Below are positions 22,824 to 35,500 of a DNA stretch of 64,000 bases, in pieces. Every line of letters begins with the position of its first letter. Positions within the stretch are counted from its first letter, which is position 1. The stretch is taken from NCBI GenBank assembly GCA_963691705.1, contig OY829541.1, forward strand, positions 36,845,661 to 36,909,660, in the 5' to 3' direction. The position numbers and the translations under genes were made by a program. Below the pieces are notes generated by a model. That model did no database searches and was not told the origin of the DNA. It saw only the letters and a list, made by a program, of their open reading frames with translations. Source of the DNA: Viola odorata (lineage: Eukaryota; Streptophyta; Magnoliopsida; Malpighiales; Violaceae).

Positions 22824-25800
22824 ATGTCTTCTCTCAGTAGAGAGCTTGTGTTTCTGATCTTGCAGTTCCTGGACGAGGAAAAGTTCAAAGAGACTGTTCA
22901 TAGGTGAGTCTTGTTAGCATTTCATGTTTTGCTGTAATTAGTAAATTTGTGGTTATGGTTGGCACTGCTTGGTGTCATTTTGTTTGTTTAGTGATTAGTA
23001 CTTGCTGATGTGGGCTCATTAATTGTTGTGTCAAATGTGTACAAAATAGGCTTGAACAGGAATCTGGGTTCTTCTTTAACATGAAATATTTTGAGGACGA
23101 GGTGCATAATGGTAATTGGGATGAGGTGGAGAAGTACCTTTCTGGTTTCACCAAAGTGGATGATAATCGCTATTCAATGAAGATCTTTTTTGAGATACGG
23201 AAGCAAAAGTATCTTGAAGCATTGGACAAGTACGCTCACAATTCCTTACTTTAACTCATTTTTCAGTTACCAGTTTGTTGGTGCCATGTGTATAACAGTG
23301 GAGCATCTACCAGTCATCTGCATGTAGTTGATAATGCTTGGAACTTTGCAGGCATGATCGATCGAAGGCAGTGGAGATATTAGTGAAGGACTTGAAAGTT
23401 TTTGCCACATTTAATGAGGAGCTTTTCAAGGAAATAACTCAGCTACTTACATTGGAGAATTTTAGGTATTGGACTTGTACCAAAGTTGTCTGAGTATTCC
23501 TTTTAAAGAAGTAAAATATATTTCGTAAAATAAGAGTGGAAGTTGTATTCAATACGTTCTCCATGTAAAATAGGGAGAATGAGCAGCTATCAAAGTATGG
23601 TGATACGAAGTCCGCTAGAGCAATCATGTTGGTGGAACTGAAAAAGCTTATTGAAGCAAATCCATTGTTTCGTGACAAGTTGCAGTTCCCAAACCTTAAA
23701 AATTCAAGATTGCGGACCCTTATCAACCAAAGGTAAGTAATATGTTACTAATCCTATATGATTGCATAAAATTTTGACATCATGGTTTTTAATTACTTAA
23801 CATTTTTTTTTATCTCTGTCTTTTCATGTGAAGCAGTATGTTGCTGCTTGTTGTTGATAGCATTTAGAATTAAGAGTACTCTGTGCATGTACAACAGGGG
23901 CTGATGTCTTTTCTTTTAATCTAGGGATGATACTGTGTCATGAAATGGAGAGGGTGTCATTGTGAAACCATTATAATTTCTTTTTGTTACTCAAGTATTG
24001 GCTGTTTGAGTTTGCTTAAAAGTCTTCGATCATAGTGCACTTGAATCAGTTGCCCCATCTTAAAACATGCACTAGCGCTGTAGCTTTTGTTGGCATTGCT
24101 AACTATCATACACTCTAGTGTCATTAACAAAGAGCTTATTTCTATGTAATTCGCAGCTTGAATTGGCAACATCAACTTTGCAAAAACCCAAGGCCAAATC
24201 CGGATATAAAAACTCTATTTGTGGATCATTCTTGTGGGCAACCCAATGGTGCTCGGGCTCCATCACCTGCAAACAATCCGCTTCTTGGATCCTTGCCAAA
24301 AGCTGGAGGGTTCCCTCCTTTAGGTGCACACGGGGTAGGTTATCTAGCTTAGTAGGTTCCATTTTGAGGAGTTACAGTATTACATGCTTAGATACCATAT
24401 TAATGTGGCTGCTCATTTGATCCAGCCATTTCAACCTACGCCAGCTCCAGTTCCAGCACCCCTTGCTGGTTGGATGTCTAATCCATCCACTGTCACTCAT
24501 CCAGCAGTATCTGGAGGGGGAGCTATTGGTCTTGGTGCTCCATCAATGCCAGGTAGTACATTTCTTAGCTTTATCATTGCCATTTAGGCTCATCTTCATT
24601 ATCATGCTATAGTAATGTCAATACATTATTCTCCGTGTTAAAAATGTCTTTTGCTGCCTCGCAGCTGCCCTGAAGCACCCAAGGACTCCCCCGACCAATC
24701 CTTCTGTAGATTATCCATCTGGAGATTCTGATCATGTTGCAAAAAGAACTAGGCCAATGGGGATTACTGATGAGGTAAGTGGAACTAAGACTATATAAAT
24801 ATGACAACCTATTAACTTATGGACATGTTCTTTATGTTATTCCTCCCATAATTTAATGTCTTGTTCATTTTCTCATGTATGCAGGTAAATTTACAAGTTA
24901 ATGTGCTGCCAGTTTCATTCCCAGGACACAGTCATGGTCCGGCTTTTAATGCACCAGATGACTTGCCAAAGTCTGTCGCACGAACTCTGAATCAGGGTTC
25001 ATCTCCTATGAGCATGGATTTCCATCCTGTTCAATTGAGTCTCCTTCTAGGTCCGTATTCTTTTTGAGTCTTTCATGTGGTTGATTCTGTGGTACTCAGT
25101 ACACTTTATCCTTTAAGTCAGTAAAATGACTAATGACTTCTCTCTATGCTGCTACAGTTGGTACTAATGTAGGGGACATTGGTCTGTGGGAGGTGGGTTC
25201 TAGGGAGCGACTGGTTTTGAGAAATTTCAAAGTTTGGGATGTTACTGCATGTTCAATGCCTCTGCAGGTGTGCCTGTCCTCGTATTGTGCTTGCTGTATG
25301 CTCAATACTTGTTGATAGTCATTGAATGGAATCTGAAAATTGAACTTTCCTCTTTTCAAAAAAATGCAGTCTGCTTTAGTCAAAGATCCTGGTGTTTCTG
25401 TTAACCGTGTTATTTGGAGTCCTGATGGTTCCTTATTTGGTAAGCTAAAATATACAACCATTTTAATTGGTAATACACCAGATATACAATCATTTTATGT
25501 GGCGAAAAGGGACTTTCTCATCTCTCTTTGTTCCAACAACAGGAGTTGCATACTCAAGACACATTGTACAAATATACTCCTATCATGGCAGTGATGACGT
25601 ACGGCAGCACCTGGAGGTATACAATAGTGATTTAGCCAAGTGTCATGATGGTTAGCCTCTGTTAGTGTTTTTAGTTTTGCTGAATACAAAATGACATAGA
25701 AGGTTTCTAATGCAGATTGATGCTCATGTTGGTGGAGTGAATGATCTCGCATTCTCAACACCAAATAAGCAACTTTGTGTAATAACCTGTGGTGATGACA

Positions 25801-28800
25801 AGACCATCAAGGTTGGTTTTCCACATCAGATTATGGTTGTCAGATGAATCATTGTCATTTCTCACTAACATTCTTTTGAAATATTAGGTGTGGGATGCTG
25901 CTAATGGTGCAAGACAGTACACGTTTGAAGGTCATGAGGCTCCTGTATATTCTGTGTGTCCCCACTATAAAGAGAACATCCAGGTGACTTGTTCACTTGC
26001 ATTTTTTTTTTTTTGCTGTGTTTTGGACTTTGGCTGTGATACTTGTGGTTTCCTTCCTGACTGATTGTTGGCCGTCTTTGTTGGTGCTTAACATTCCTTT
26101 TCTGCTTGTTCTCAGTTCATATTTTCAACAGCACTGGATGGCAAGATAAAAGCATGGTTGTATGACAATATAGGAAGTAGAGTTGATTATGATGCTCCTG
26201 GTCGTTGGTGCACGACCATGGCTTACAGTGCTGATGGTACAAGGTTAGCATTCATGCCTTAATTGTGCTGTTATAGGTGCACAGTCAAACTAACTATACT
26301 CCCTTTCATTTGCCCCTTTTTGTTTTGGTTTCTGGGTGGAAACGGTAGGTTATTTTCATGTGGAACAAGTAAAGATGGGGAATCATACATTGTTGAATGG
26401 AATGAAAGCGAAGGGGCAGTGAAAAGGAGTTATCAAGGCTTTCGAAAACGTTCTTTGGGCGTTGTGCAATTTGATACAACAAAAAACCGATTTTTGGCTG
26501 CTGGGGATGATTTCTCTATCAAGTTTTGGGATATGGACAATATTCAGCTTTTGACATCAATTGACGCTGATGGAGGCCTTCCGGTGAGTTTATTCTGCCA
26601 AAGAAGTTCAAACTGAACTTTTAAGTATCATAATTACCCAATTTTTGCTTTTCTTATTCCTAGGCAAGCCCACGGATCCGTTTCAACAAGGATGGCACTC
26701 TCTTGGCTGTTTCTGCCAATGACAATGGGATAAAAATATTGGCAAATTCTGATGGTCTTAGGCTGCTGCGCACTTTTGAGAACCTTTCATTTGATACCTC
26801 ACGAGCCTCTGAAGCTATTACAAAGGTGAGCCTTTTATCAACAATTAGTTTTTATGTAGCACCTACAATTGGCGATTAGTTCTTCACTAGCTTTTTTCTT
26901 TCTTGTACAGCCCACAATCAACCCAATAACAGCTGCTGCTGCTTCTGCTGCAGCAACGAGTGCTGGACTTGCAGACAGAGGTGTTGCCATTACTGCGATG
27001 GTGTGTTGAGTGCATGCATTTTCTTTTATATTCAGCACCACACTTTCATACTTGAACAAAAATATTTCAACAAATTGATTCTTTATGCAACAAATTTATT
27101 TCATAAATCCAATTAATTTTTGTAGAATGGAGATGCACGGAACTTGGGAGACGTCAAACCTAGAATTACGGAAGAATCCAATGACAAATCAAAAATATGG
27201 AAGCTCACGGAAATAAACGATGCATCCCAATGTCGGTCCTTGAGGCTACCTGAAAACTTAAGAGTAACTAAGGTATACCATCTCACACGGTGCTTAATAG
27301 CATACCCTTACCTCCGCTCTGAAATACTTTCTTACACCACATGATAATTGGTTGATTTTTTTGGCATTTCTGTATAGGCTGTAAACTTTTGCTTTGATTC
27401 ATGCTAGCTTGTATGCTTTTAATAAATTTCAAGAGATATTATGAATCCTCTTTCTGCATGCTGACTAATGTGGTCATAGCAAGTAACTCCTGAAATATTC
27501 AGATATTATTTTAAATATTTTTAACGACTAAAGTAAAGATGAAGGTTTGCCAGTTTATTTTTATTGGCTGTTAAGTCTTTCTGTGATTTTTATTCAAAGG
27601 ATTATCTGTGGCTTGAATGGTTTTTAAGAAAATGTTTGTCCTTAGGAGTCAAATGAGAGAAAATGAGCAACAGATTTAGGGAAACATATAAGTTCTGATC
27701 TTTTAACAGCCATGGTGATGCGACCAGCAGTTGGTATTCACCCATGCATTTTTGTACGAATTTCGTTGTTTCATAAATGGATTGAGAAATGATTCTATAA
27801 GGATTGTATCCTGAGAAATGTTTCGGTTCTGTTTTACCTCTGACAGTGATATCCTTACATCTGACAGATGGAGGTTTGCCAGTTTATTTTTTTAGCTGTT
27901 AAGTCTTTCAGTGATTTTTATTCGAAGGATTATCTGTGGCTTGATTGTTGTCTTTGATTTAAGTGAAGGTATGTCCTTAGGAGTCAAATGAGAGAAAATG
28001 AGCAACAGATTTAGGGAAACATATAAGTTCTGATCTTTTAACAGTCATGGTGATGCGGCCCGTAGTGGGTATTCACCCATGCATCTTTGAACGAATTTGG
28101 TTGTTTCATAAATTGATTGAGAAATGATTCTATAAGAATTCTATCCTGAGAAGTGCTTCGGTTCTATTTTATCTGACAGTGATATCCTTACCCGTTTCTC
28201 TCTTGACATTTGCAGATATCAAGACTAATTTATACAAATTCAGGCAGTGCTATTCTGGCGTTAGCATCAAATGCAATACATCTACTGTGGAAATGGCAAA
28301 GAAGTGAACGCAATTCAACTGGCAAGGTACACCAGTATGCATAGTCGTTTTCATCTGATAGTATGCACTTGTATGCTATGCCAAATTCCAATGTGGTTTC
28401 CCGTCTTCAAAACTGTTGCTTCATCTTGCAGGCAACAGCTAATGTGTCACCTCAGTTATGGCAGCCATCAAGTGGGATTCTAATGACCAATGACATTGCT
28501 GACACAAACCCTGAAGAGGCTGTTCCCTGCTTTGCATTGTCCAAAAATGATTCCTATGTTATGTCAGCTTCTGGAGGGAAAATTTCCCTGTTCAATATGA
28601 TGACATTCAAGGTAATGAATGCATCTGTTTATATGGTCTGAGTTGTTGTTATTAATTTCAATCTCACAAGCTTATTTCTTTTTTGCAGACAATGACAACT
28701 TTCATGCCGCCACCACCTGCTGCAACTTTTCTTGCTTTTCATCCTCAGGATAATAATATAATTGCTATTGGAATGGATGATTCCACAATTCAGATTTATA

Positions 28801-30784
28801 ATGTCCGTGTAGATGAGGTATGATGTAGTTGGGCAGTTGGTAGCTAGTAGTTAGAGATTCATAACTTACTATTTTAATTATTTTTTAATTGACGCAGGTC
28901 AAGAGCAAGCTCAAAGGTCACTCCAAGAGAATAACTGGTCTTGCCTTTTCCCACGTGCTGAACGTACTAGTCTCATCAGGAGCAGATGCTCAGGTAACAA
29001 ATCTATGACATGTCATGTACACCTCATGTTTTAAGCCTTATGGCTGACCTTTTTTTATTACTTAATTTATTTCCTTGATGAAATATGCTTTGTTGTTATG
29101 AACGCAAATACTACTACCATTATTGGAATTATTATGCTTGTTGTAAGTCAAATATTTGCTCCACACGGTTCTGTGTTTCATCCTTCGAGCAGATTGTATA
29201 AAGAAATCCTTACAGCATGCATCACTTTTCTTATCTGAAACATTTTCTTAAGCTGAGTCTCACTTAAATGGTTCAGATAATGAATCTAGACCTTTCGAAC
29301 TTGCTGCCTGATTCCTTACAGCATCCATCACTTTTCTTATTTGAACCATTGGTACTCTCACAGACTTGTAATTATTATGAGACTCTATGCCATATGCTTA
29401 ATTTTAGAGACCTGACTAAAAATAAAATAAATAAAAATTTTCGAGACTCCTTTTTGTTTGGTCCATCTGGCCTAATAATTGTAGCTTTTGCTATAGCTCA
29501 CTTGTCCCATCATTTGTTATCCCTCCAGCTTTGTGTATGGAATTCTGATGGATGGGAAAAGCAGAAGACGAGATTCTTGCAGCTTCCATCTGGGAGGTCA
29601 ACAGCGTCGCAATCAGATACCCGTGTACAATTTCATCAGGACCAGATCCACTTCCTGGTAGTACATGAAACTCAGCTTGCCATTTATGAAACAACAAAAC
29701 TTGAATGTGTAAAACAGGTACATTCATCTTCTAAATCCAATTTTTTTTCTGGCCAATCTTATCTTCATGCTATTGATCGTTTCTGTTTTGGTTTAGTGGG
29801 TTCCACGTGAATCTTCTGCTCCAATCTCCCACGCAACATTCTCTTGTGATAGCCAGCTGGTATATGCCAGCTTCTTAGATGCAACTGTCTGCGTCTTTAG
29901 TGCTGCAAATCTCAGACTACGTTGTCGTATCAACCCTTCCTCATATCTTCCCACGAATGTTAGGTAATTCTTTTCCTCCATTCTTTAATATTTGGTGTAC
30001 TTTTAACTATCATCAGTTTTACATGTTTTCACATTCATTTGTGGGGTGTGCTTTCATGTGAAATAGATTATTACTTTTAGTAGCCTATTTCTGTCTGATT
30101 TATTCTTAAAATTGGGGTTTTGACTAGAAACTTTGAACTTATAGTGGCTATCTGTCATTGCTTATTGGGATTTGCTTCTTTCATGATCACACATCTGAAA
30201 TGGACATGATGGTACTCTTCTTTTTCACCAATTGTTTTCTCCCTGCCTAATCTCCCTCTTGAGACCCTATAATTCTTTTTTCTCAATTTTTTTAATGTCT
30301 CATAGAATGATACGATCATGCTATTGTAATCTTTTGATAAGTTAAACTGTCTACTTTGATTCATCATTGTAATATTGCAAGAATATTGCTGCTTCTGGAA
30401 TTTAGATTTTCCTAATTTTGTTTCTTATATGGAGTTGAATCCATTTATATTCTCTCTTCAGTTTAGTTCTATATTAATTATTCATTTTTACTCGAGTAAG
30501 TTAACTGATCTATCTCCTAGATGAGGAATTCACATGAACCAGTTTTGACATTCAACTGTTTCCTGCACAACAGCTCTAGTGTCCACCCACTTGTTATAAC
30601 CGCGCATCCACAAGAACCAAATCAGTTTGCATTGGGACTGTCTGATGGAGGGGTTCATGTCTTTGAGCCCATTGAATCTGAAGCCAAATGGGGTGTGCCT
30701 CCACCTGCAGAAAATGGTTCCACGGGCAGCATGCCAGCTACTCCTTCAGTCGGACCTTCAGGTTCAGATCAAGCCCAGAGATAA
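22824..30784 (+). CDS. TPL: TOPLESS / TOPLESS-related transcriptional co-repressor
   Basis: Groucho/Tup1-type nuclear co-repressor that binds EAR motifs (for example of Aux/IAA and NINJA) and recruits histone deacetylases. The product is 1134 aa, the normal family length. Coding exons: 22824-22903, 23050-23229, 23352-23465, 23574-23732, 24157-24334, 24426-24552, 24665-24774, 24885-25050, 25158-25267, 25370-25439, 25543-25616, 25716-25811, 25888-25983, 26116-26243, 26349-26583, 26664-26825, 26911-27000, 27126-27272, 28216-28326, 28432-28611, 28689-28817, 28898-28993, 29529-29717, 29797-29963, 30574-30784. Phases agree throughout. LisH (about 4-36) and CTLH (about 34-92) start with MSSLSRELVFLILQFLDEEK. 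A proline-rich linker with LKHPRTPPTNPS follows, then two WD40 propellers (about 345-1085). Asn176, the residue altered in Arabidopsis tpl-1, is present. It is TPL/TPR1-like, but the exact paralogue is uncertain. Confidence 0.96.
27538..28193 (+). repeat. Tandem 330-bp duplication in a TOPLESS intron
   Basis: Within the intron 27273-28215, the block from 27538 (GATGAAGGTTTGCCAGTTTA) repeats from 27868 (GATGGAGGTTTGCCAGTTTA) at a 330-bp offset. Both copies carry GGAGTCAAATGAGAGAAAAT and end GACAGTGATATCCTTAC. Identity is roughly 90% by eye. Splice sites are unaffected. Confidence 0.9.
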
Positions 30785-32021
30785 CCTGACTGCCAGAGTA
30801 CAAGTTCTTTTATATGCTTGGCTAGCTGGCCTTTCCTAAGTTAGGTATGCCTGACATCTGACTGGATTCTGTCCATGGTTTGATTTGCCAGTTGTTAACC
30901 TTAACCTTCGTACAGCTGCCCAACTATGTGATCCCACCACTAATCATTCCAAACATTGGTACATTGCATGGTGTAAATTTGTTTTCTTTAGCCATTTAGT
31001 TGACGAACTCCCAACAAATTGCCACCTCTATGATTTTGACTTCTAGACTCAATCTCAATTAACAAATTCATAATTAGTTCGTATTTTCAAAAAACAAGTC
31101 AGAAATAGTCGTAGACTAGGCAACATCCCTCCTGTCTAGGTTAAGTCTTCCATTGTGGTAGAGTTGATGAACATCCAGTCGAGTCGAGATTTCTATAATG
31201 TGATCCCAGGTTTCTTACTCATCTCTCAAACTCTTATTGGTTTCCCTTTTGTTTGCAGTTTGAGGTACATGATATGTAATTTACTCAAGGATCAACTTGG
31301 AAAAGATGTAGATTTAGCACGCATTGTCAGATACTGTGTAAGGTAAATGTTGTAGGAGTACTAATAGCGAAATGCGTTTTGACCTGTAGAAAGAAATTCA
31401 GTGGGAAGATTTTATGCTTTTCTTTGGGTTCCATTTCTTTTAATTGTTCCATAGTCTGAAATGTTCATTAGTACTTTCTTCCTAAATCCTTGGCCTTTAA
31501 CACTATTACATTAAACTTTCTACTCTCTTTTTGTCCATATGGAAAGCCCTTCAAAAAATTTGCGCACGTGGGCTTTCTTCGTTTTGGCTTGAAGTCTCTG
31601 AGTTTCATCTTCAACTGTTGGTAGAGTTATGTTTTGGTTTCTTGAAGTTAGTAGCTACATGATGTTCATGCTGCTCCAGTTGTACATTATTGTCCAAACC
31701 AAGGACCATTTAGAAAATGTTTGATTCGTATGCGAAGAATTTGTTCGTGACCTTCCCTGTCAGTAACTAGGAATGTTGGTTTGATGAATGTTTTGATTTC
31801 GTGACTTGTGCCGATACAAAAATATGTTTAAGCTTGTCTGTGCACATCTTGATATCTGAAGTCAGTTTTTGCGGCGACTTTAATGGCGTAGCATATAAAT
31901 TCTCAGGCTGCTAACAAATCATGTGTTAGATCTGGATCGTATTTGTTTAAACTTGCAGTAGAATGAAGACTTGTGTTAACCAATATTGCAATTTGCAAAG
32001 CCTTTGTTTCGTAGCAATATA
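30785..32021 (+). other. TOPLESS 3' UTR and downstream intergenic DNA
   Basis: The 3' UTR begins after TAA 30782-30784. A possible 3'-UTR intron has donor TTAG|GTATGCC near 30844 and acceptor TTTGTTTGCAG near 31258. The poly(A) site was not determined. Beyond about 31400 nothing is recognised before the LINE scrap. Confidence 0.45.
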
Positions 32022-32132
32022 TGTTGGTCGATTGGTAATGGGTTCTGGTTTGATAACTGGGTAGCAGAGCCTCCGTTATTTAACCAATTGACACCTCCCA
32101 CTCAGCTGCACTTAGCGGTCATTACCATGTGA
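32022..32132 (+). pseudogene. LINE (non-LTR retrotransposon) fragment
   Basis: One frame reads CWSIGNGFWFDNWVAEPPL and stops at 32130. It resembles the W-IGNG...FW-DNW motif in the region after the reverse transcriptase of plant L1 elements (zf-RVT neighbourhood). Only about 36 residues survive, with no RT around them. Confidence 0.45.
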
Positions 32133-32342
32133 CATTGGAGTTAGGGATGAACATGGATCGGAGATTGTTAAATCTGGGCTGCGAACCCATCATGGGAGAC
32201 TTTACGTTAGCGCCTGCTTATGGCTAACGTAGGAGGCTAGCAGCCCTTCCTCCCTTGCCTCTCAGCTATGTTGCGTCAGTCAAGTTTGCGTTAGACAATT
32301 GCCACTGTATATCTAGATGATTGTCTACTGCCGTTAATTTTG

Positions 32343-33981
32343 GGAAAAGGTACCACGGGGTCCCTATGGTTATTATTTTCATTTTAGTTCGTCCCACATT
32401 TCAAATTCTGTTCAATTTGGTCTCAGGCGTCATCTCCGTTAGAACTCCGGGGTCCCTATCGTCAAAATTGACGTTAGCGGTCACTTTTTGCCGTTAACGT
32501 TATTATTTTTACCACGTCATCAATTTTGCGGGCCCCACATGATCAAATTCTTAGACCAAATTGAAAAAAAAAATAACGAAGCTGGACCAAATTGCTTGAA
32601 TTTTATTTTATTTTCAAATTTCTGTAACATTTTTTTATTTTTATTTTATTTTCATATTTTAAAAAACCCATAACCTATTATTCACACATCATCTTCTTCA
32701 CCCTCTTTTTTCTTCAATATGGGCGACGACATGGTTGCATGCCATCACAACCAATCCAGGAATGTCCAAATGGAAGAAGAAGATTGCAGTAAAAAATTTC
32801 AAAGAATTTTATATTATTATACCCAATTTACATAATTCCAAACCCATTAAACAAGCCATCTCCTCCTCCTCCTTGTATTACCTAACTATTTCAATTTATT
32901 TATAATTGATTAAATAAATAAATCAATTATAAATTTCCATTAAATTAAATTAATTCCACTGCAAATTTCAATTAAATCCTCTGCAAATAAATTGAACCCA
33001 AAATAATTGAATTAATCGAAAGCAACCCGTACCTGTACCCGTTCATACAAACTCGTACCCAATCCTCTGCCTCAACCCAAAATCCAAACCCGACCCAAGA
33101 AATTCAATTACCCATCACCAAATCGCTTCCAATCATCCAAACCCGTCCCAAAATTCCAATTTCAACAACAAATTCAATTCCATCACCCTCTCCCTCGATC
33201 GGATCGACCTCCCACCACGATCAGCCACTATCGCCACCCTCTACTACTAATCCACCATCACCGGCCCGACTCGATCTCCTTTCATCTGCCACCAAATCAA
33301 ACCCAACCAAAAAAACCAGCCATCAAATCTCTTACCCGTCATCGCCCTCGCCGACCGCCATCATCACAACCCGATCGGCCGTCTCACACCCATCTCACCC
33401 TCAAGACGCACCTCCACAACACCACCACGATCAGCCACCATCAACCACCGCTCATCTCCACTAACCCGATCTACCCACAAACATCTCCACCAAATCCCCC
33501 CGATCCAGATCACATCAAAAAAGAGAGGAGAGTGAGGCTCGACCAGGAAAGAAAGGAAGAACAAAGAAAAGAAAAAGAGAGAAAAGGAGTAGAGAAGAGA
33601 AGAGGGAGGCTCGGCCTAAGAAAGAAAAGGGAAAGGAGAGGAAATAAGAAAGGAAGGGTTTGGGTGAAATTTGGGTTGTAAAAGTAAAACATATGGTGGG
33701 GCCCGCAAAAATTGGGTGAAATTTGGTCCAGCTTCGTAATTTTTTTTTTCAATTTGGTCCAGGAATTTGATCATGTGGGGCCCGCAAAATTGATGACGTG
33801 GTAAAAATAATAATAAAATAATGACGTTAACGGCAAAAAGTGACCGTTAATGTCAATTTTGACGATAGGGACCCCGGAGTGCTAACGGAGATGACGCCTG
33901 AGACCAAATTGAACAGAATTTAAAATGTGGGACGAACTAAAATGAAAATAATAACCATAGGGACCCCGTGGTGCCTTTTCC
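32343..33981. mobile_element. Mutator-like element with long TIRs and 11-bp TSD
   Basis: Inverted repeats of roughly 240-270 bp: the left arm starts GGAAAAGGTACCACGGGGTC and the right arm ends with its near-perfect inverse. An exact 11-bp target duplication CGTTAATTTTG flanks it (32332-32342 and 33982-33992), within the 9-11 bp range of MULEs. The arms contain GTTAGCGGTCACTTTTTGCC and CACGTCATCAATTTTGCGGG. The interior (about 32650-33650) is C/A-rich, with short low-complexity ORFs and no transposase, so it is a non-autonomous element that may have captured foreign DNA. It sits in the gap between the convergent TOPLESS and LRR genes. Confidence 0.85.
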
Positions 33982-33992
33982 CGTTAATTTTG

Positions 33993-34579
33993 ACCAAATT
34001 GGTTATTAATTGATCCAAAAATTTATAAAATCTTCCACTTTGATCTTTATTATCTAAAATCAATTCTAAAAAAATCCTGAACTATTTAAAATCAAGTTTT
34101 TTTTTTAGTAAAAAAAGAAGCTTCAATGTAATTCAAGGCATGTTGGGCCCATTTAAAGATTTAGTAAAACTTTGGACTATTTAAAGGCCATTTTGCTTAA
34201 AGTTAGTCCCGCTTGTCATCCGGTACTGGCAATTGTTTCAGCGATGGAAATGTGAGTTGCAATGTTGACTAACATGGATGACCCCCACCACACCATCATC
34301 ATCATCATCTCACCATTACCATCATAAAGATTTCGAAAGGCAAGTAGCGACTTGAGATTAGGAAAATTAATTGCAAAGGTCTCGATCAATGGCATTCGAA
34401 GATCATTAAGTGTTTATATGAAAACAGATGTGAAGGTAAATGATAATCCTGTCCTATACATCAAAGTAAAAGGTGTATAATTAAACTATAACTCAAGCTT
34501 GTGTCACTCCAACAAAGCTAAAATCTTTATTCGAATCCCCTTTAAAAAAAAGAGAAATAGGAGAGAGTAACGTGTTTGG
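33993..34579. other. Intergenic, nothing recognised
   Basis: Spacer between the Mutator-like element and a Stowaway MITE. A short CATCATCAT run lies near 34290-34315. No gene was found. Confidence 0.5.
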
Positions 34580-34581
34580 TA

Positions 34582-34836
34582 CTCCCTCTGGACTCCAATA
34601 ATTGTCACTTTCTTACGAATTTTTACTGTTCATAATACTTGTCATTTTATGCATTCCAAAATATATATTTTGTGCAAATGACAAATTTTTTTTATGTATC
34701 AACCCAATTTGATGGTGGTAATTTGAGTGAAAATTAAGAGTAAAAATGAAACAATATAGAATAAAATCAAATCAAAGATCATTGTTTTACGAATTTTTAT
34801 TATTTCAAAAAGTCAATCATTAGAGTCCGAAGGGAG
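34582..34836. mobile_element. Stowaway MITE, copy 1
   Basis: 255 bp with ends CTCCCTCTGGACTCCAATAA and, inverted, CTCCCTTCGGACTCTAATGA. TA flanks both sides (34580-34581, 34837-34838). It is highly similar along its whole length to 49475-49734, for example in the shared TTGTCATTTTATGCATTCC. Confidence 0.9.
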
Positions 34837-34838
34837 TA

Positions 34839-35492
34839 TTAGATAAGAGAATGGGTGCATATATGTTACAACTTCAACGGATACTTATACTCACTAGCTG
34901 AATGGGCTTGGCCCGGCCTCTAAAACCCATTATTACTAACAGTCTAACATAGACAGAAAGGCTTCTTTCTTGCAACTGTGGTATTTTAGTTTGCACGTCC
35001 ATCAGGATAAACCAGTGGTTAAAATCACATCCAGGAGGTTGGTAAGAGGGAGGGGGGAAGGAGGAAAGGGAGGAACGGTAATGGAGACGGTGGAGAGGAT
35101 GAAGCAGTGTTTGGGGTTGCCGAGCTGAGGAGGAGGCAACGGGTTTAGGGGATGATGAGTGTTGATAGGGGAGTGATGGAGATTGCACAGGTTAGTTTCC
35201 TCTGTGTATACCATGCTGTTTTAGGGTTTTAAAATTTGGGCTGGAATGTTTTGGTCCCATTTCACTGCCCAAAAGTTTTCTTCCATTTACATAAATAAAT
35301 AAATAAAAAATCAGGAAAATTTAGGTACAAAGACATTCTCACGAAAAAAAGAAATTAATTTCCACTTTTTTTCAAGGATCCACCTCATTCTTTTTCTTGT
35401 TGCAGACAATAAGATTAAAAGATAAAACTATTGGAATATAATCATCAATATGAATAAAGTACTCGTACAAATGATTTCAAAGTAGCTCAACG
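34839..35492. other. Intergenic, nothing recognised
   Basis: Contains a Ser/Pro-rich minus-strand ORF (34874-35188) without recognisable domains, which I do not support as a gene. The remainder is AT-rich spacer. Confidence 0.45.
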
Positions 35493-35500
35493 AACTCACA

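Noticed and set aside
34874..35188. 104-codon Ser/Pro-rich minus-strand ORF
   Set aside because: No recognisable domain, no splice context, and compositional bias is typical of random ORFs in this DNA.
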